From: Achatina immaculata
Taxonomy: Eukaryota > Mollusca > Gastropoda > Stylommatophora > Achatinidae
Reading direction: 5' to 3'
DNA: 64,000 bases
NCBI GenBank assembly: GCA_009760885.1
Contig: CM019701.1
Location: 15,038,282 to 15,102,281 of the forward strand
A model generated the notes under the pieces. That model saw only the letters and a list, made by a program, of their open reading frames with translations, ran no database searches and was not told the DNA's origin. Below, piece by piece: positions 34,004 through 59,470 of the stretch (position 1 is the first letter of the stretch; every line of letters begins with the position of its first letter). Position numbers and translations under genes: made by a program.

Positions 34004-35240
34004 TAATATGTAGTCTATCTGGTTAAAAGTCTTTTTGTCTGGGCTGCACCACGTTGCCAGTCTTCGAGTGTTTCCTACAACAATGCTGTGTATTCTTGCC
34101 AATTCAATTAATTTACAACCTATGTCATTCCTCTCCCCTAGTCTATAGTCACCAACGATGTCTGAAGTTCTTCCTTTACTAACTTTGGCATTAAAATCTC
34201 CCATGACTATGGTAACTTCATGTGACTTTGTGTGTTTTAGTGCTGTCTCTATGTCATTATAAAATAGCTGTACATCTTCTTCAGAACTTTCAGATGTTGG
34301 AGCGTACACTTGTATAATAGTTTATTGGTTGTCCTTTCAGTTGGGCTAGCAGGACTCGGTCCGAGATGTTCAAATATCCTACAATTGTCCTTGCCGTTTG
34401 TTCATCAAATATAATTCCTACTCCTCGTTCATGTTTCTCACTTCCTGAATACATTATTGTTTATTTATCAGAGTTTTATCTTCCCTGCACCTGTCCATCT
34501 AACTTCACTCATTCCTAATATGTTGATCTTCATCCTTTCCATTTCCATCTTTACATTTTCTAATTGTCCAGCCTGGAATAAAGTTCTAACATTCCATGTT
34601 GCTATTTTGAACTTGTTAGTTTTGCTACCAATAGAGGGCTCACCTGGGCAAGAGCAGAAAAAAAGGCGAAGGACAGGCATTTGTGGAAAACCCTTGCGGA
34701 AGCCCCATGTGCCCTGGGCACTTAAGGTTCAGAGAGAGAGAGAGAGAGAGAGAGTTTTGCTACCAGTAGCTTGATGACGATCTGGCCTCACCTGTGGCTC
34801 GTAAGCTGCCCTACCGGACGAGGCTGTTCCAAATGAACATCCATTAACGTCGTTCATGAATCGATTATTCTGTTCAAGCATAACTGTTCTTGGGAACTAC
34901 AACAGTGGTTTCCCGCTGCCTTCTGTCGGTTTGTATACGGACTCTCCGTTAGCCTTTGGACTCCCTTTCCTACCCGCAAGGCAGCGGGAGCGAGAGGTTT
35001 TAAGGCGCCTCTGACCCGTCAGGTATTCCCTTCACTGAGCACCTGAGGCACTTTATAGGAGTAGTAGAGCCACCTACTACCGCACTTCGCTCTCTGAGTC
35101 TACCGCCAGTTGGTCCGCGCCTGCTTATTTGGACAACTTATTCACAGGGATCCTCCATATCTGGAGGACGTTCACCATCCGGCACCTGTGACACCCTGGG
35201 TTGGGGATGGTCACCCCAGCTTTACCCAGTTGCTGCCATT
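34004..35240 (-). mobile_element. LINE-A, 5' half: leader and start of endonuclease
   Basis: The minus strand begins with a non-coding leader (about 35240-34770). The endonuclease start follows (KIATWNVRTLFQAGQLENV, LGMSEVRWTGAG), then MYAPTSESSEEDVQLFYND, TIVMGDFNAK and KTFNQIDYI up to the insertion point. Joined across the 31174-34003 insertion, the codons for DYIL continue correctly. A small LINE-B piece interrupts it at 34635-34752. Confidence 0.75.
34635..34752 (+). mobile_element. LINE-B 3' fragment, opposite orientation, inserted in LINE-A
   Basis: A 118-base plus-strand piece from GCTCACCTGGGCAAGAGC to (GA)n. The flanks AGTTTTGCTACCAATAG (34618-34634) and AGTTTTGCTACCAGTAG (34753-34769) are a 17-bp duplication with one mismatch. 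Confidence 0.8.
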
Positions 35241-35269
35241 AGATGTTTTTAATTAATAATTAATTATCA

Positions 35270-35485
35270 GCCTACTTTGTCAAAGGCTTTGCAGTAACCT
35301 ATAAAACACAATATATAGATCAGTTTGAACTTCCATGGCTCTTTCTGCGAGCAGTCTTAACATACATACTGTATTACTTGCACCCTTCCCTTTGATAAAC
35401 CCACACTGCTCTTCTGTTGTTTATCTGAGCTCGTACTCGTTGCATATACAAAGCAGAATTTTGGTGAAGTGGTTCCTTTCCAAAT
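35270..35485 (-). mobile_element. LINE RT fragment
   Basis: The minus-strand reading resembles GFIKGKGASNTVCML, RLLAERAMEVQTDLYIVF and SLTK, which aligns with the palm of the LINE-A RT (LRTLTERTLEVQKDLYLCF). Frameshifted. Confidence 0.45.
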
Positions 35486-35689
35486 TTAAATATATAATAT
35501 ATATGCAGGAAACTCTCTACCGTAGAGAGCGGAACAACAACACAACTCCTTCAGATCATCAGAGGAAGTAGCCCCCCCCCCCCCCAGACAAGTGTTTCGG
35601 CCCTTTAAACTCCTGACACTCTAAGGGGTGGGCCCCTCTGGGTCATGACTCCCAGAGGTCTTGTGAGTTGTTGCTTTTTTGTTTTTTCG

Positions 35690-35790
35690 GTCCCGGGATT
35701 GAACCCATGATCTTCCAGTTGCCACTGCACTTTTTTTTAAGTGCGTCTTTAGCGATTTAGCTACGGAGGACTGGTATTGGTTGTGGCATA
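35690..35790 (-). mobile_element. tRNA-like SINE fragment
   Basis: On the minus strand, CCGTAGCTAAATCGCTAAAG (box A-like) and ATCATGGGTTCAATCCCGGG (box B) are about 50 bp apart with a poly-A insertion between them. Confidence 0.5.
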
Positions 35791-35836
35791 TGAAATTACT
35801 TATGTTCCCAATATATATATATATACATATAAACTG

Positions 35837-35955
35837 CAAATGGATGCATCAGCAGCAGCAGGGCATCTTGCTTACAACCGAGAGGTTTACAGGAGAGCAG
35901 TTAGAGAGGCAAAGTTCCGCAAGGGACATACAAATGACTGACTGACTGACAGACT
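35837..35955 (+). mobile_element. LINE family G 3' end
   Basis: The sequence TACAGGAGAGCAGTTAGAGA followed by GGCAAAGTTCCGCAAGGGAC matches the family G terminus. The tail is (TGAC)n at 35936-35950. Confidence 0.65.
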
Positions 35956-36045
35956 TTTAAGAAAAATATGAGCAAGAGACGCATATACCAAGACTGCTTT
36001 CTGCCAAATATTTTCTGTTCCTGCTTGAATATTTAAAGAAAAAAA

Positions 36046-36300
36046 AATCCCCGGCTCCATGCCATGAAGGCATATTGTGGAAGACGGTGTTAGGCCCGTA
36101 TTTCCAAGACTTCGGCACACGAAAGTCTGATGTGGTCAGTATCACGCCTGGCCGTATTTAATATCCCAGATTTCTCTGGTATCCATTTCTAGGGGCTGGG
36201 TGAACCGTGGGGGCCTTTTTGGTGTGTGACAGAAAAAAATCCCACTGCTGGGACTGAACCTGGTACCACCGGATCAGTAAACCCAACGTTTGATGTGATG
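36046..36300 (-). mobile_element. tRNA-derived SINE, family 1, copy 2
   Basis: Matches the 8.74-9.06 kb copy along its length (GTATTTCCAAGACTTCGGCA; GATGTGGTCAGTATCACGCC; GGGGCTGGGTGAACCGTG). Box B has decayed to GGTTCAGTCCCAGC on the minus strand. The head is partly lost. Confidence 0.7.
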
Positions 36301-36302
36301 GT

Positions 36303-36354
<52 letters not shown>

Positions 36355-36355
36355 C
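36303..36355. repeat. (CAA)n microsatellite
   Basis: About 17 units of CAA. Confidence 0.95.
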
Positions 36356-36429
36356 GTTTTTTTCAGGGCTAGCTAAAACTGACCAATATCTTAGTCCACT
36401 TCTTCGCTGGTACCCGCAGTAACTGGCCG

Positions 36430-36571
36430 AACGTGGCTAACGGGAAAAGGATTGCTGTAGTCCCAATAACGGTGGAGTCTGCGAAGGAAGCATTGTACAC
36501 CACCCGGAAGTGCGAGTTCGTGTTCTTTGCAGCCGATGCTGTGAAGGTGTTGAGATACAGCATCGTGTCGT
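36430..36571 (-). repeat. Mid-repeat (family M), copy 4, left half
   Basis: Contains GGTGGAGTCTGCGAAGGAAG, GCAGCCGATGCTGTGAAGG and ACAGCATCGTGTCG, mixing segments in both senses relative to copies 1-3. The right half resumes after the LINE insertion at 37111 (ATCGGATTAGGTGCAGGTTG). Confidence 0.5.
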
Positions 36572-37110
36572 TGTCAAAAATTGACTTACAACATGGAGTC
36601 ATTTTGCAATGGATTCCCTCCCACTGTGGGATACCAGGCAATGAGAAAGCTGACCATCTGGCCAAAGAAGGCACTGACATGGAGCAACCAGACATACCAG
36701 TCACCTATAATCAGAAGAAAAGCATGATAAAAACCTACAGGAAGCCACAAACACCACCACACGATGACTATCACATGCTAAACAGAAACGAACAAGTCAC
36801 CCTTTTCCATCTCCGAACAGGACACAGCCAAATCCAAAGTCATATGTATACAAAGTTTAAGGTTGGTACTACTAATCTATGTACATGTGCCCAGGTGCCC
36901 CAAACTGTGGAACATATCCTCCAGAACTGCATCAACTAAAGACACTGAGAAATAATTACTGGCCCAGTGAAACACTAAAGAAGATAAGCTCTACGGTTCC
37001 ATACATGAATTACAAAAAAACAGTGAAATTTATCCAAGAGACAGGACTGCAGATATAGACAGACAATGCGAACGAAGAAGAAGAAGAAGAAGAAGAAGAA
37101 GAAGAAGAAT
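36572..37110 (+). mobile_element. I-like LINE (family I1) 3' end
   Basis: The frame reads LSKIDLQHGVILQWIPSHCG, IPGNEKADHLAKEGTDMEQ and CTCAQVPQTVEHILQNC. This is the last RNase H motif plus the C-terminal tail, then (GAA)n at 37076-37110. The flanking bases (CGTGTCG and TGTATCGG) suggest a short, decayed duplication. It splits mid-repeat copy 4. Confidence 0.7.
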
Positions 37111-37190
37111 TGTATCGGATTAGGTGCAGGTTGCCACGGTTCTTTTCAGTCCCAGAGTGAAGATAAAAATCAGATGTGTGCAGCGCTTCT
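37111..37190 (-). repeat. Mid-repeat (family M), copy 4, right half
   Basis: ATCGGATTAGGTGCAGGTTG corresponds to TGTCGGATTAGGAGCGGGCC in copy 1, so this continues the copy cut by the LINE insertion. Confidence 0.45.
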
Positions 37191-37867
37191 CCTGCGGCCG
37201 CCTTTCTTACTAGGAGGAGAACAAAACAGTTGTTCATCTGTTTTGTGCGTGTGCTTTCATCTGTTGTTGTTTTTGTGTGTGATTCTTTAAAAAGGAGTTT
37301 GCCAAAATATTGGATTGTTTTATTTTCTTCATTTGTATATGCTAATATTGCTTTCTGCCATTCTTGTTTTCTGTCCACTTTTCTCACTCTTTCTGTAAAA
37401 GTGAACTATATCTACTCTACTTTCGTTTAGAATCCTGTAACGCTCCCCCCCCCCCCCCCCCCCCATTGTTTTGACATGGTTCATGCTTCCCGTTCAAAAT
37501 TATAATCTTTTCATTTTCTATACTTAGGAAACATATAATTCCGTGATTTCCATTGTCTTTTAGGGTTATTTATTACGCTGTGTCAGCAGGTTTATTTTTA
37601 CAAGAAGAAACCGAAATGCATATTGCCCCAACGACAAACACGTGGTTCCCTTGAACTACACAATGGCGTAATGATACTTCTCTAAAATACGACTGAAACG
37701 AATTTTAAAATTATATCAGAAGACTTTGCAAGATCAACTTATCGTAAAAGAGAAATAGTAGTTAACTCTATGTATATCGTTGTTACTTTAAATTTCGTAA
37801 AATGTCTTCGTATAGAAAAGAAATGTTGTGGTCTTTATGATGTGGATTAACATCAAACAAGAAAGCC

Positions 37868-37875
37868 TATATAAA
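37868..37875 (+). promoter_or_regulatory. TATA box of the poly(A)-binding protein gene
   Basis: TATATAAA lies about 25-30 bases before a pyrimidine tract (37893-37902) and about 310 bases before the start codon. Spacing fits a core promoter. No experimental start site is available. Confidence 0.6.
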
Positions 37876-37892
37876 TGTACTACCGAACGTCA

Positions 37893-37902
37893 CTTCCTCT
37901 TT
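37893..37902 (+). promoter_or_regulatory. Likely transcription start with 5' TOP-type pyrimidine tract
   Basis: CTTCCTCTTT is ten pyrimidines at the distance expected from the TATA box. Vertebrate PABPC1 mRNA is a known TOP mRNA, with a cap-adjacent C and pyrimidine run that ties translation to mTOR signalling through LARP1. The match here supports conserved growth control but is inferred from sequence only. Confidence 0.5.
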
Positions 37903-37991
37903 ACATCCAACTTGGAACGGGCAGAGAGTGAGAAACATATTTCCAGTCAAGACTATCACGCTTCAATTTGTGTTTCCCAACACGTCGTGAG

Positions 37992-38000
37992 ATGTTTTGA
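37992..38000 (+). promoter_or_regulatory. Two-codon upstream ORF in the 5' leader
   Basis: ATG TTT TGA lies inside the predicted 5' UTR. It would act only if the leader starts where inferred. Effect unknown. Confidence 0.3.
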
Positions 38001-38027
38001 TTAACTCGGAACATTTACTCAAGTTTA

Positions 38028-38082
38028 TAAAATAAAAAAAAAAAACAAAAAAAATTCGCAAAATTGTATAAAAAACCAAAAA
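38028..38082 (+). promoter_or_regulatory. A-rich leader element, likely PABP autoregulatory site
   Basis: Oligo-A blocks (12, 8, 4, 6 and 5 A) are separated by short C, TTCGC, TTGTAT and CC spacers, about 100 bases upstream of the ATG. Human PABPC1 has an A-rich autoregulatory sequence in its 5' UTR that binds PABP and represses its own translation. Gene, position and layout all match, so the same role is inferred here. Confidence 0.6.
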
Positions 38083-38173
38083 GTCAATTTGAAACGTGGT
38101 CGACAACTGAACAATCTGTTTCAACCGCCATTTTTCTTCAAGCACAAGACACGCCGTATTTTTCTCAACTTGA

Positions 38174-53276
<15,103 letters not shown>

Positions 53277-55192
53277 AGAAATGAACCTATGGCACCAAGT
53301 TACGTGTATGCAGTGCCGGAGATGTGAATTGACTTAGTTTCCTTTGTCTGGCTCTTTGTATTACTTAGCTTTTGAAGGTTTTTTTTTTTTTTTTGTATTT
53401 GTATAATTTTCCAACAATTATTGGGTTATCAAAAGTTGTAAATTGCATAATTTTGTTTTAATAATCATAATTAAGTTGTTGAATAGAGATATCAAAGTAG
53501 GATTTTGGCTTTAGCATTGAATATTCCCTCAGTAATGGCTTGTGTAGTATAGGTAACTTCAGGGCTTGTACATTCGTCTCGTTTTATGACTCCTATGGCA
53601 ACAGAACATTACGAGTTTCAGTTGCCTGATAAGTTTGGCTTTTTTGTTTGGCTTAGGTTGTGACCAGGAATGTCGAGCAAGATGTAAATGTCAGGTTTTG
53701 TCTATGTGTAAATTTAGGGCTTGCGCAAGTGTGGTTTTTTTTTGTTTGACTTTTTCAAATGAGGAAGCGTTCTAGCTAGACATTTGACAAGTACAGCATG
53801 TGTCAATCATGCAACCATTGCATGTGTCTTTTGTTACTTTACTTTCAGAGTAACTTCACTTTCATTCTCAATTAGTCGAATATTGGGCTTGAAGTCGTTT
53901 TTCAATCTACCTACTGATATTTACTCTTTGTATAACGAAAGAGAGATTGTTATTAAATAGCTCGGCAATATACACTGACACATTTGTTCTTCAGTTAGTG
54001 GTATTTGAGGTTGTGGCTTCTTTCCACCATCACTAGAATCAAGTATTTGACCATCAGAAGTGTGAAGACATGCCATTCTAGTTGTGATGTGACTTTAGTG
54101 TACATTTGATTATGGGGTGCTGTGTAGGCCTACAAGCTGGATTTTATAAGCATTTACATGGGTTATCCCAGATGAGTATTTAAACTTGGTTTTACAAGGA
54201 TTTTAGGCTTTCCAGCTTGCCTGTTTATACAGTGTTGCTGCAGTACATCTCTATGTCCTAGCTGGCATCAGTACACTGCAATGGTTGTTAACTTGTGTCC
54301 ACATGTGAGAATATTCCAGTGAGTTCTTGCATCAATTTCATCGTCCATGACTGCTCATGGGCCATGTTGCTGATATGGGTGTGGTACCAGGTATCTGTCC
54401 ACTCTGTGCTTTGATGTGAACTTTTGCTGGGACTTCAGTCCTGGTCATATCCAACTGCTGAACAGTTTGGTCATTGATATTTTTTTCCCCCATGTTTGTC
54501 AGCTTTTTATCCCGTACAGTTTGCAACATCTTAGACAGTTCAGCTTATGGCAGGTGCATAAATGGCCAGTGGTTGGTTCAGTAGGCCACAGTTTCATTTT
54601 ATCTTTGTGTTTTTTGTTTTTGTTTTGTTTTTTTTTTTCAATTTTTTTTTTTCTTGCTTAAGATATAACCAAGTTGTCGTGGTATTGATCTATTTTTAAG
54701 TGCTTCTTAAAACTGGCCAGGTTTTGTTTAAAGTGGACATAAAAGGTTGTGAGCTATAGCTAGTCTACGTATTAGATACACTACACTTTGTGTAGTTTTA
54801 TTATGGGAAGCATTTAACTTCACATCAATGCTAATGATGTTTAAAACCATCTGTATCAACTGTATGCAGACATACACCCACATGATGATGATCATCAAGA
54901 CCCTGTCTTGGTTCCAAGTTTGGAAATGTGTCAGAGGACCGGTGCATACTCGTTTAACTGAGTATGGTTGTTTGCTCTGCGGTGCCACAAATGAGAATCC
55001 TGTCAGTGCTGCGTCCACTTGCTGGCTTAACCTTCAGATGAGTGGCTGGTCATTGCAGAATTATGGTCTTAAAGTGATGATTGCCGTATGTTTATTAGTG
55101 TCTGTTTGGAATGACTTGGACAAGGTTCTCATTTGTTGCAAGCAAGAGCTAAATCTGCTGTTATTCATTGGAGAATAACGCTCAAATATCGA

Positions 55193-55198
55193 AATAAA
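55193..55198 (+). terminator. Poly(A) signal 1 of PABP gene
   Basis: AATAAA followed by CC and an A-run. Because of the genomic A-run, priming artefacts are possible here. Confidence 0.45.
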
Positions 55199-55446
55199 AC
55201 CAAAAAAAAAATTATTTCCTGGTGTGAACAGCTTTGAACAGCTGTTCTCTTACCAGTTTCTGTTTACCTTATACTGAACTTCCTGTTAAATAACAGTTTT
55301 CCATCAGTGATATCTTTTGTGGAGGAGGTCATTGAAATATCACAGTCAATCTTGTCTTGAATGATTGTCTCTGACTTGATACTTGTGGTCTTAATTCTTG
55401 GTATTTTGATCGTTTCATAAAAAAAAAAAAAATGTGGATTTTATTG

Positions 55447-55452
55447 AATAAA
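55447..55452 (+). terminator. Poly(A) signal 2 of PABP gene
   Basis: AATAAA followed about 25 bases later by a GT-rich element (GTTGTGTTCACTTG; TTTGTCTGTGT). This is the standard cleavage-site layout, so it is the better candidate for the main end. Confidence 0.6.
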
Positions 55453-55639
55453 CTTTCTTGATTCATTAAACATGTTGTGTTCACTTGATATTTGTCTGTG
55501 TACCTGATCTTCATACATTTATTTTATGAAAGGTAGTTTGTGAATTTATGTTTTATCTCTTTTCTCCATTTCTGTGTCCTGTGTGTTTTTGTATGAATAA
55601 GGTCTGGGTTGGCCACAATCCGAGGAAACCTGACACCAG

Positions 55640-55780
55640 CATAGCACTGGCATTCAACCCTCAAGGAAATAGAAAATATGATACTGCTCAGAGATGAGGG
55701 ATGTACATGGGAAGAAAACAGAATTCCAAGAACAGGGATGACTGGAGAGCCATTGATATGTTCTGAAGTGAGTGAGAGGC
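55640..55780 (+). mobile_element. LINE-C 3' end
   Basis: In shifting frames it reads ALAFNPQGNRK and SKNRDDWRAID, matching the LINE-C C-terminus. Confidence 0.5.
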
Positions 55781-55886
55781 GATTAGGGTTCACATCAACA
55801 CGCCACAACTACGTACTCCCAGTTTATACATTGTTGTTAGGGAGACTGGAAATTGGTGAAAACAAGGTTCGTTTTGTTTATTTTGT

Positions 55887-57161
55887 AATCAAGTACCACT
55901 CTGTTCACCCTCTCATCTAAACAGAAAGCAGGTAAGATCTTTGTAAATGAAATACCCTTAAGGATGGACAACCAACCCACTTACTTAGGAGTGACTCGAC
56001 TCAAAACTGACGTGGAAGCAACACATCAACAGTGCAGAAGCAAAAGCCAGAAGAAAACTAGCCATATTAAGAAAATTGAGTGGAACCACATGGGGAGCTA
56101 GTGAAAGAATCCTGAAGAATGTATATCAGCAAAGTATTCTACCACATTTAGAATGTGCACAGCATCAAACACTACGCTGCATAATCTAGACAAGGTTCAA
56201 AATCAGTCATTACGGATTATCACAGGTGCCATGAGGTCCACACCAATAGTAGAAATGCAGAAAATAGTTGGTGTTCAACCGCTAAAGGAACGTAGAGACA
56301 CAAAGGTCATGACCATGGGAGAAAAATTCCTTAGCTCTGTAAGCCATCCCCTGAATGAGAGATATAACTTGGCATTAGGACGGCTTAAAAGAAGCAGCTT
56401 CATTCATCAGGCCAAGCGTATGCGTAAGCTGATACCTTGACCTTCCAACTATAGTCGCTCCATTATCATCTGTACCAGAGCATACACCATGGAAAGAAGC
56501 AGATTATATACAAATAACTATTCAGACTGAAGTGAAAGGTGTGCAGAATGGTGAGATGCAGAGCAGTCTTGTAAGATCAACAGCCACACTTAGTGTTCTA
56601 GATGACAAATATCCATGTGACACCTGGATACGTGTATACAGATGGATCTGCCCATAATGCCATAAAGAATGGAGGGGCAGGAGTCACTTTGCAATGGATT
56701 CCCTCCCACTGTGGGATACCAGGCAATGAGAAAGCTGACTATCTGGCTAAAGAGGGCACTGAAATGGAGCAACCAGACATACCAATCACCTATAATCAGA
56801 AGAAAAGCATGATAAAAACCTACAGGAAGCCACAAACACCACCACACGATGACTATCACATGCTAAACAGAAAGGAACAAGTCACCATCTTCCGTCTCCG
56901 AACAGGACACAGCCGACTCCGAAGTCATATGTATACAAAGTTTAAGGTTGGTACTACTAATCTATGTACAGGTGCCCCAAACTGTGGAACATATCCTCCA
57001 GAACTGCATCAACTACGAGACACTGAGAAATAATTACTGGCCCAGTGAAACCACTAAAGAAGATAAGCTCTACGGTTCCATACATGAGTTACAAAAAAAC
57101 AGTGAAATTTATCCAAGAGACAAGACTGCAGATATAGACAGACATTGCGAACGAAGAAGAA
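55887..57161 (+). mobile_element. I-like LINE (family I1) with RNase H deletion and target-site duplication
   Basis: Starts inside the RT thumb (SSKQKAGKIF-type sequence; RMDNQPTYLGV). It continues MRSTPIVEMQKIVGVQPLKE (56153-56440). The RNase H jumps from YTDGSAHNAIKNGGAG straight to VTLQWIPSHCGIPGNEKAD, losing the middle acidic residues. The tail is (GAA)n at 57152-57161. The flanks GTTTATTTTGT (55876-55886 and 57162-57172) form a perfect 11-bp duplication. Confidence 0.85.
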
Positions 57162-57524
57162 GTTTATTTTGTGTGTTGTACTTTTTTGTTTTAATTTTGT
57201 GGAAAATGCAGCAGTTCCTTTGGGATAAAGTGACCAAATGTCCTGTATTGTACAGGACACCACCTTATTTTTAGGATTCATTGCTAGAATCCTATTACGT
57301 TGGTCAGGAGCCTAGATATATGTTCCATATTGTCAATATTATTCTCATCTTTGGTCACAAGTTCAGACTTGCCCAGAATTTAAATCATCTTAGTGGAAGT
57401 GTTGCTATTTTGAAGAAAATTCCCTCTGTAGAGAAATACAAAACAGGCCTGGCTGGTACATTTGTAATTAACTAGCCTCTCTCCCTCCCGACATGATTGA
57501 GTGTCCCGTATTTGAACCTAGAAA

Positions 57525-57610
57525 ATATGGGGGGGGGGGGGAGATCCAACTAGTACATTTCCCTCAGGGCTTGGGGTCATGCCAAAAGAATTGGGGGGGG
57601 GGGGGGAGAG
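57525..57610. repeat. Two poly-G runs
   Basis: G runs near 57530-57541 and 57594-57605. Confidence 0.8.
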
Positions 57611-57789
57611 AGCTGTTAATCGAGTCGCAGAATTTCTGTAGTAGGAGACCCTACTCATACAGCTTTAAGATGTTGGGATCTGATGACTTTTGATCAGCTG
57701 CATATTTCTGAGTCAGGTGAGAGAGAGTGTGATGGAGGGTTGATTTTGTTCTTCAGCAAGAGTACGCATTTCGTACAAGTAGAAAGATC

Positions 57790-58548
57790 CGTAGAGAGAG
57801 ATTCATTCATTCATTCATTTGCATGTCCCTTGTGGAACTTTGCCTCCCAAACAGCACTCCTGTAGGCCTCTCGGTTTTGGGCAAGATGGCCTGCTGCTGT
57901 TGCATCCATTTCCAGATCGTCAACGATGTCTTGCAGCCATCTTCGTCTTGGTCTTCCTTTTTTTCTTTTTCCCATTATGTATCCTTCCAATACGGTCTTC
58001 TCTAAATTATCATGACGTTTAATGTGTCCAAAATATTTCAGTTTTCTCTCTTTAATCCTCTTCACTAGCCAGCCTTCTTCAATATTAAGCTCTTGTAGTA
58101 TAGATATATTTGTTCTTTTTGTGTCCACGATATTTAGAGAACTCTTCTGTAGCATTTACATTCAAAGGCATTTATGTGTTTCTCAGCTGTTTTGTTAAGT
58201 GTCCAGGTCTCACAGGCATATGTTGCTATGGGAAAGATGCATGCCCTTAAAAATCTTATTTTTGTGGTTCTGTCTGCTCCTCTCCACAGACTCTTTATTT
58301 GTTTTACTTTCTGAAGAGCGATAGATGTCCTCCTTTTAATTTCCTTCATTGTATCTCCATTATTAGTTAGTAGCGATCCAAGATATTCAAAACTCTCCAC
58401 TTCTTCCAGTTTTTCCTCATTGATACATATTTCAGTTGCATTGTGTGTTTTGTCAGTTGTCGTCAATTTAGTTTTCTTTGCATTAAGATAGAGGTTCTGC
58501 TTTTCGCTGTTCTTGCGGACTGACATAATAAAGAGAGAGAGCAAAAGT
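57790..58548 (-). mobile_element. LINE family G, RT C-terminal half
   Basis: The minus frame 58544-58134 reads LNAKKTKLTTTDKTHNATE, FEYLGSLLTNNGDTMKEIKR and CETWTLNKTAEKHINAFECK. The overlapping next frame continues LQELNIEEGWLVKRIKERK, MGKRKKGRPRRRWLQDIVDD and HKGHANE. Only one frame change separates the two, so this copy is fairly young. The tail (AATG)n is at 57801-57817. The RT core is missing (5' truncation). Confidence 0.8.
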
Positions 58549-58559
58549 TAAAAATTCAA

Positions 58560-58790
58560 ACTCTGGCTTCACTGCATTCGGGACAACGATATATATGCTC
58601 CACCGCATGCCGCAGCATCCATCCAAGAGTCTTGTCTTGTCTCTCTCCTCAAATCTTTCGGTGTTGAGGGGACAAATAGACGTCGTGGTAGAACTCGACG
58701 ATTTGCTACATATAACGGAATATTTAATGCTTCTGTATTTCCTCTCTCCATCTCCTGTGTGGGCGGCCTCTTCCTCTGTTACCTACAAAT
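58560..58790 (-). mobile_element. LINE-D 3' end
   Basis: The minus frame contains EALNIPLYVANRRVLPR and SICPLNT-like sequence, as in the 3.5 kb copy (LDLPLYEANHPTLTR). Confidence 0.5.
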
Positions 58791-58899
58791 CTTAGTGTGA
58801 ATGTTTACTGTGATATACTTTCTGATGGTAACTGAAAAGACTATGTTTGCTAATAGTTTCTATCAAATGTTGGTTGTTTACGATGCGTTTTCTGTCACA

Positions 58900-59470
58900 C
58901 AGTTCGGATTTCCTACCAGCACCTTTAATTTGTTCTAGCTCCAGCAGTCTCTTCAGATCTACAATGTTCCCTCATTCCCGCTCTTCATTTCCCCGCAGTC
59001 TGTCCAGTACATCTTTAGCAATGTCCTGTCCGTTGTCAGTCTGCCATTTATTTTAGCCTGTCCAGCCAGTCTGTCTGCCACATCATTGCCATGTACTCTC
59101 GCATGCCGTGGGCAGTAAAACCACGTTAGGCTTGTCACAGTTGACTGGCTGGACAAAGATGTGGATTTTGATTTTGATAGATCCTCCAAAACTGCACCAG
59201 CTATGAGATACTGAGAAATAAACTGGCCCAGTGAAACCACTAAAGAAGATAAGCTCTATGGTTCCATACATGAATTACAAAAAAAAACAAAAAACAGTGA
59301 AATTTGTCCAAGAGACAGGACTGCAGATATAGACAGACAATGCGAACGAAGAAGAAGATTTTGATAGATGAGCCCATTTTTTCAAAGCAATTTCTTTTCA
59401 GTCATGCTCTGTGAATCCGTCACAATGGCGCCATTAACCACATCATGAGCAACTAACCATTCCATTGTCG
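58900..59470 (-). mobile_element. Older RNase H-bearing LINE relic, interrupted by an I1 insertion
   Basis: The minus strand reads an RNase H piece beyond 59370 (VTDSQSMTEK-like), then TWFYCPRHARVHGNDVADR and AGQAKINGRLTTDRT (59130-58990). CPxHARVxGNxxAD is the last RNase H motif of another LINE clade. The frame is cut by 59183-59356. Confidence 0.55.
59183..59356 (+). mobile_element. I1 LINE 3' fragment (174 bp) with perfect target-site duplication
   Basis: Begins CCTCCAAAACTGCACC and ends TGCGAACGAAGAAGAA. The flanks GATTTTGATAGAT (59170-59182 and 59357-59369) form a perfect 13-bp duplication. Confidence 0.88.

Larger units (their letters stand above)
53277..55480 (+). other. PABP 3' UTR
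   Basis: About 2.2 kb without recognised mobile elements, in contrast to the introns. Two AATAAA signals are near the end. The boundaries are predicted. Confidence 0.7.
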
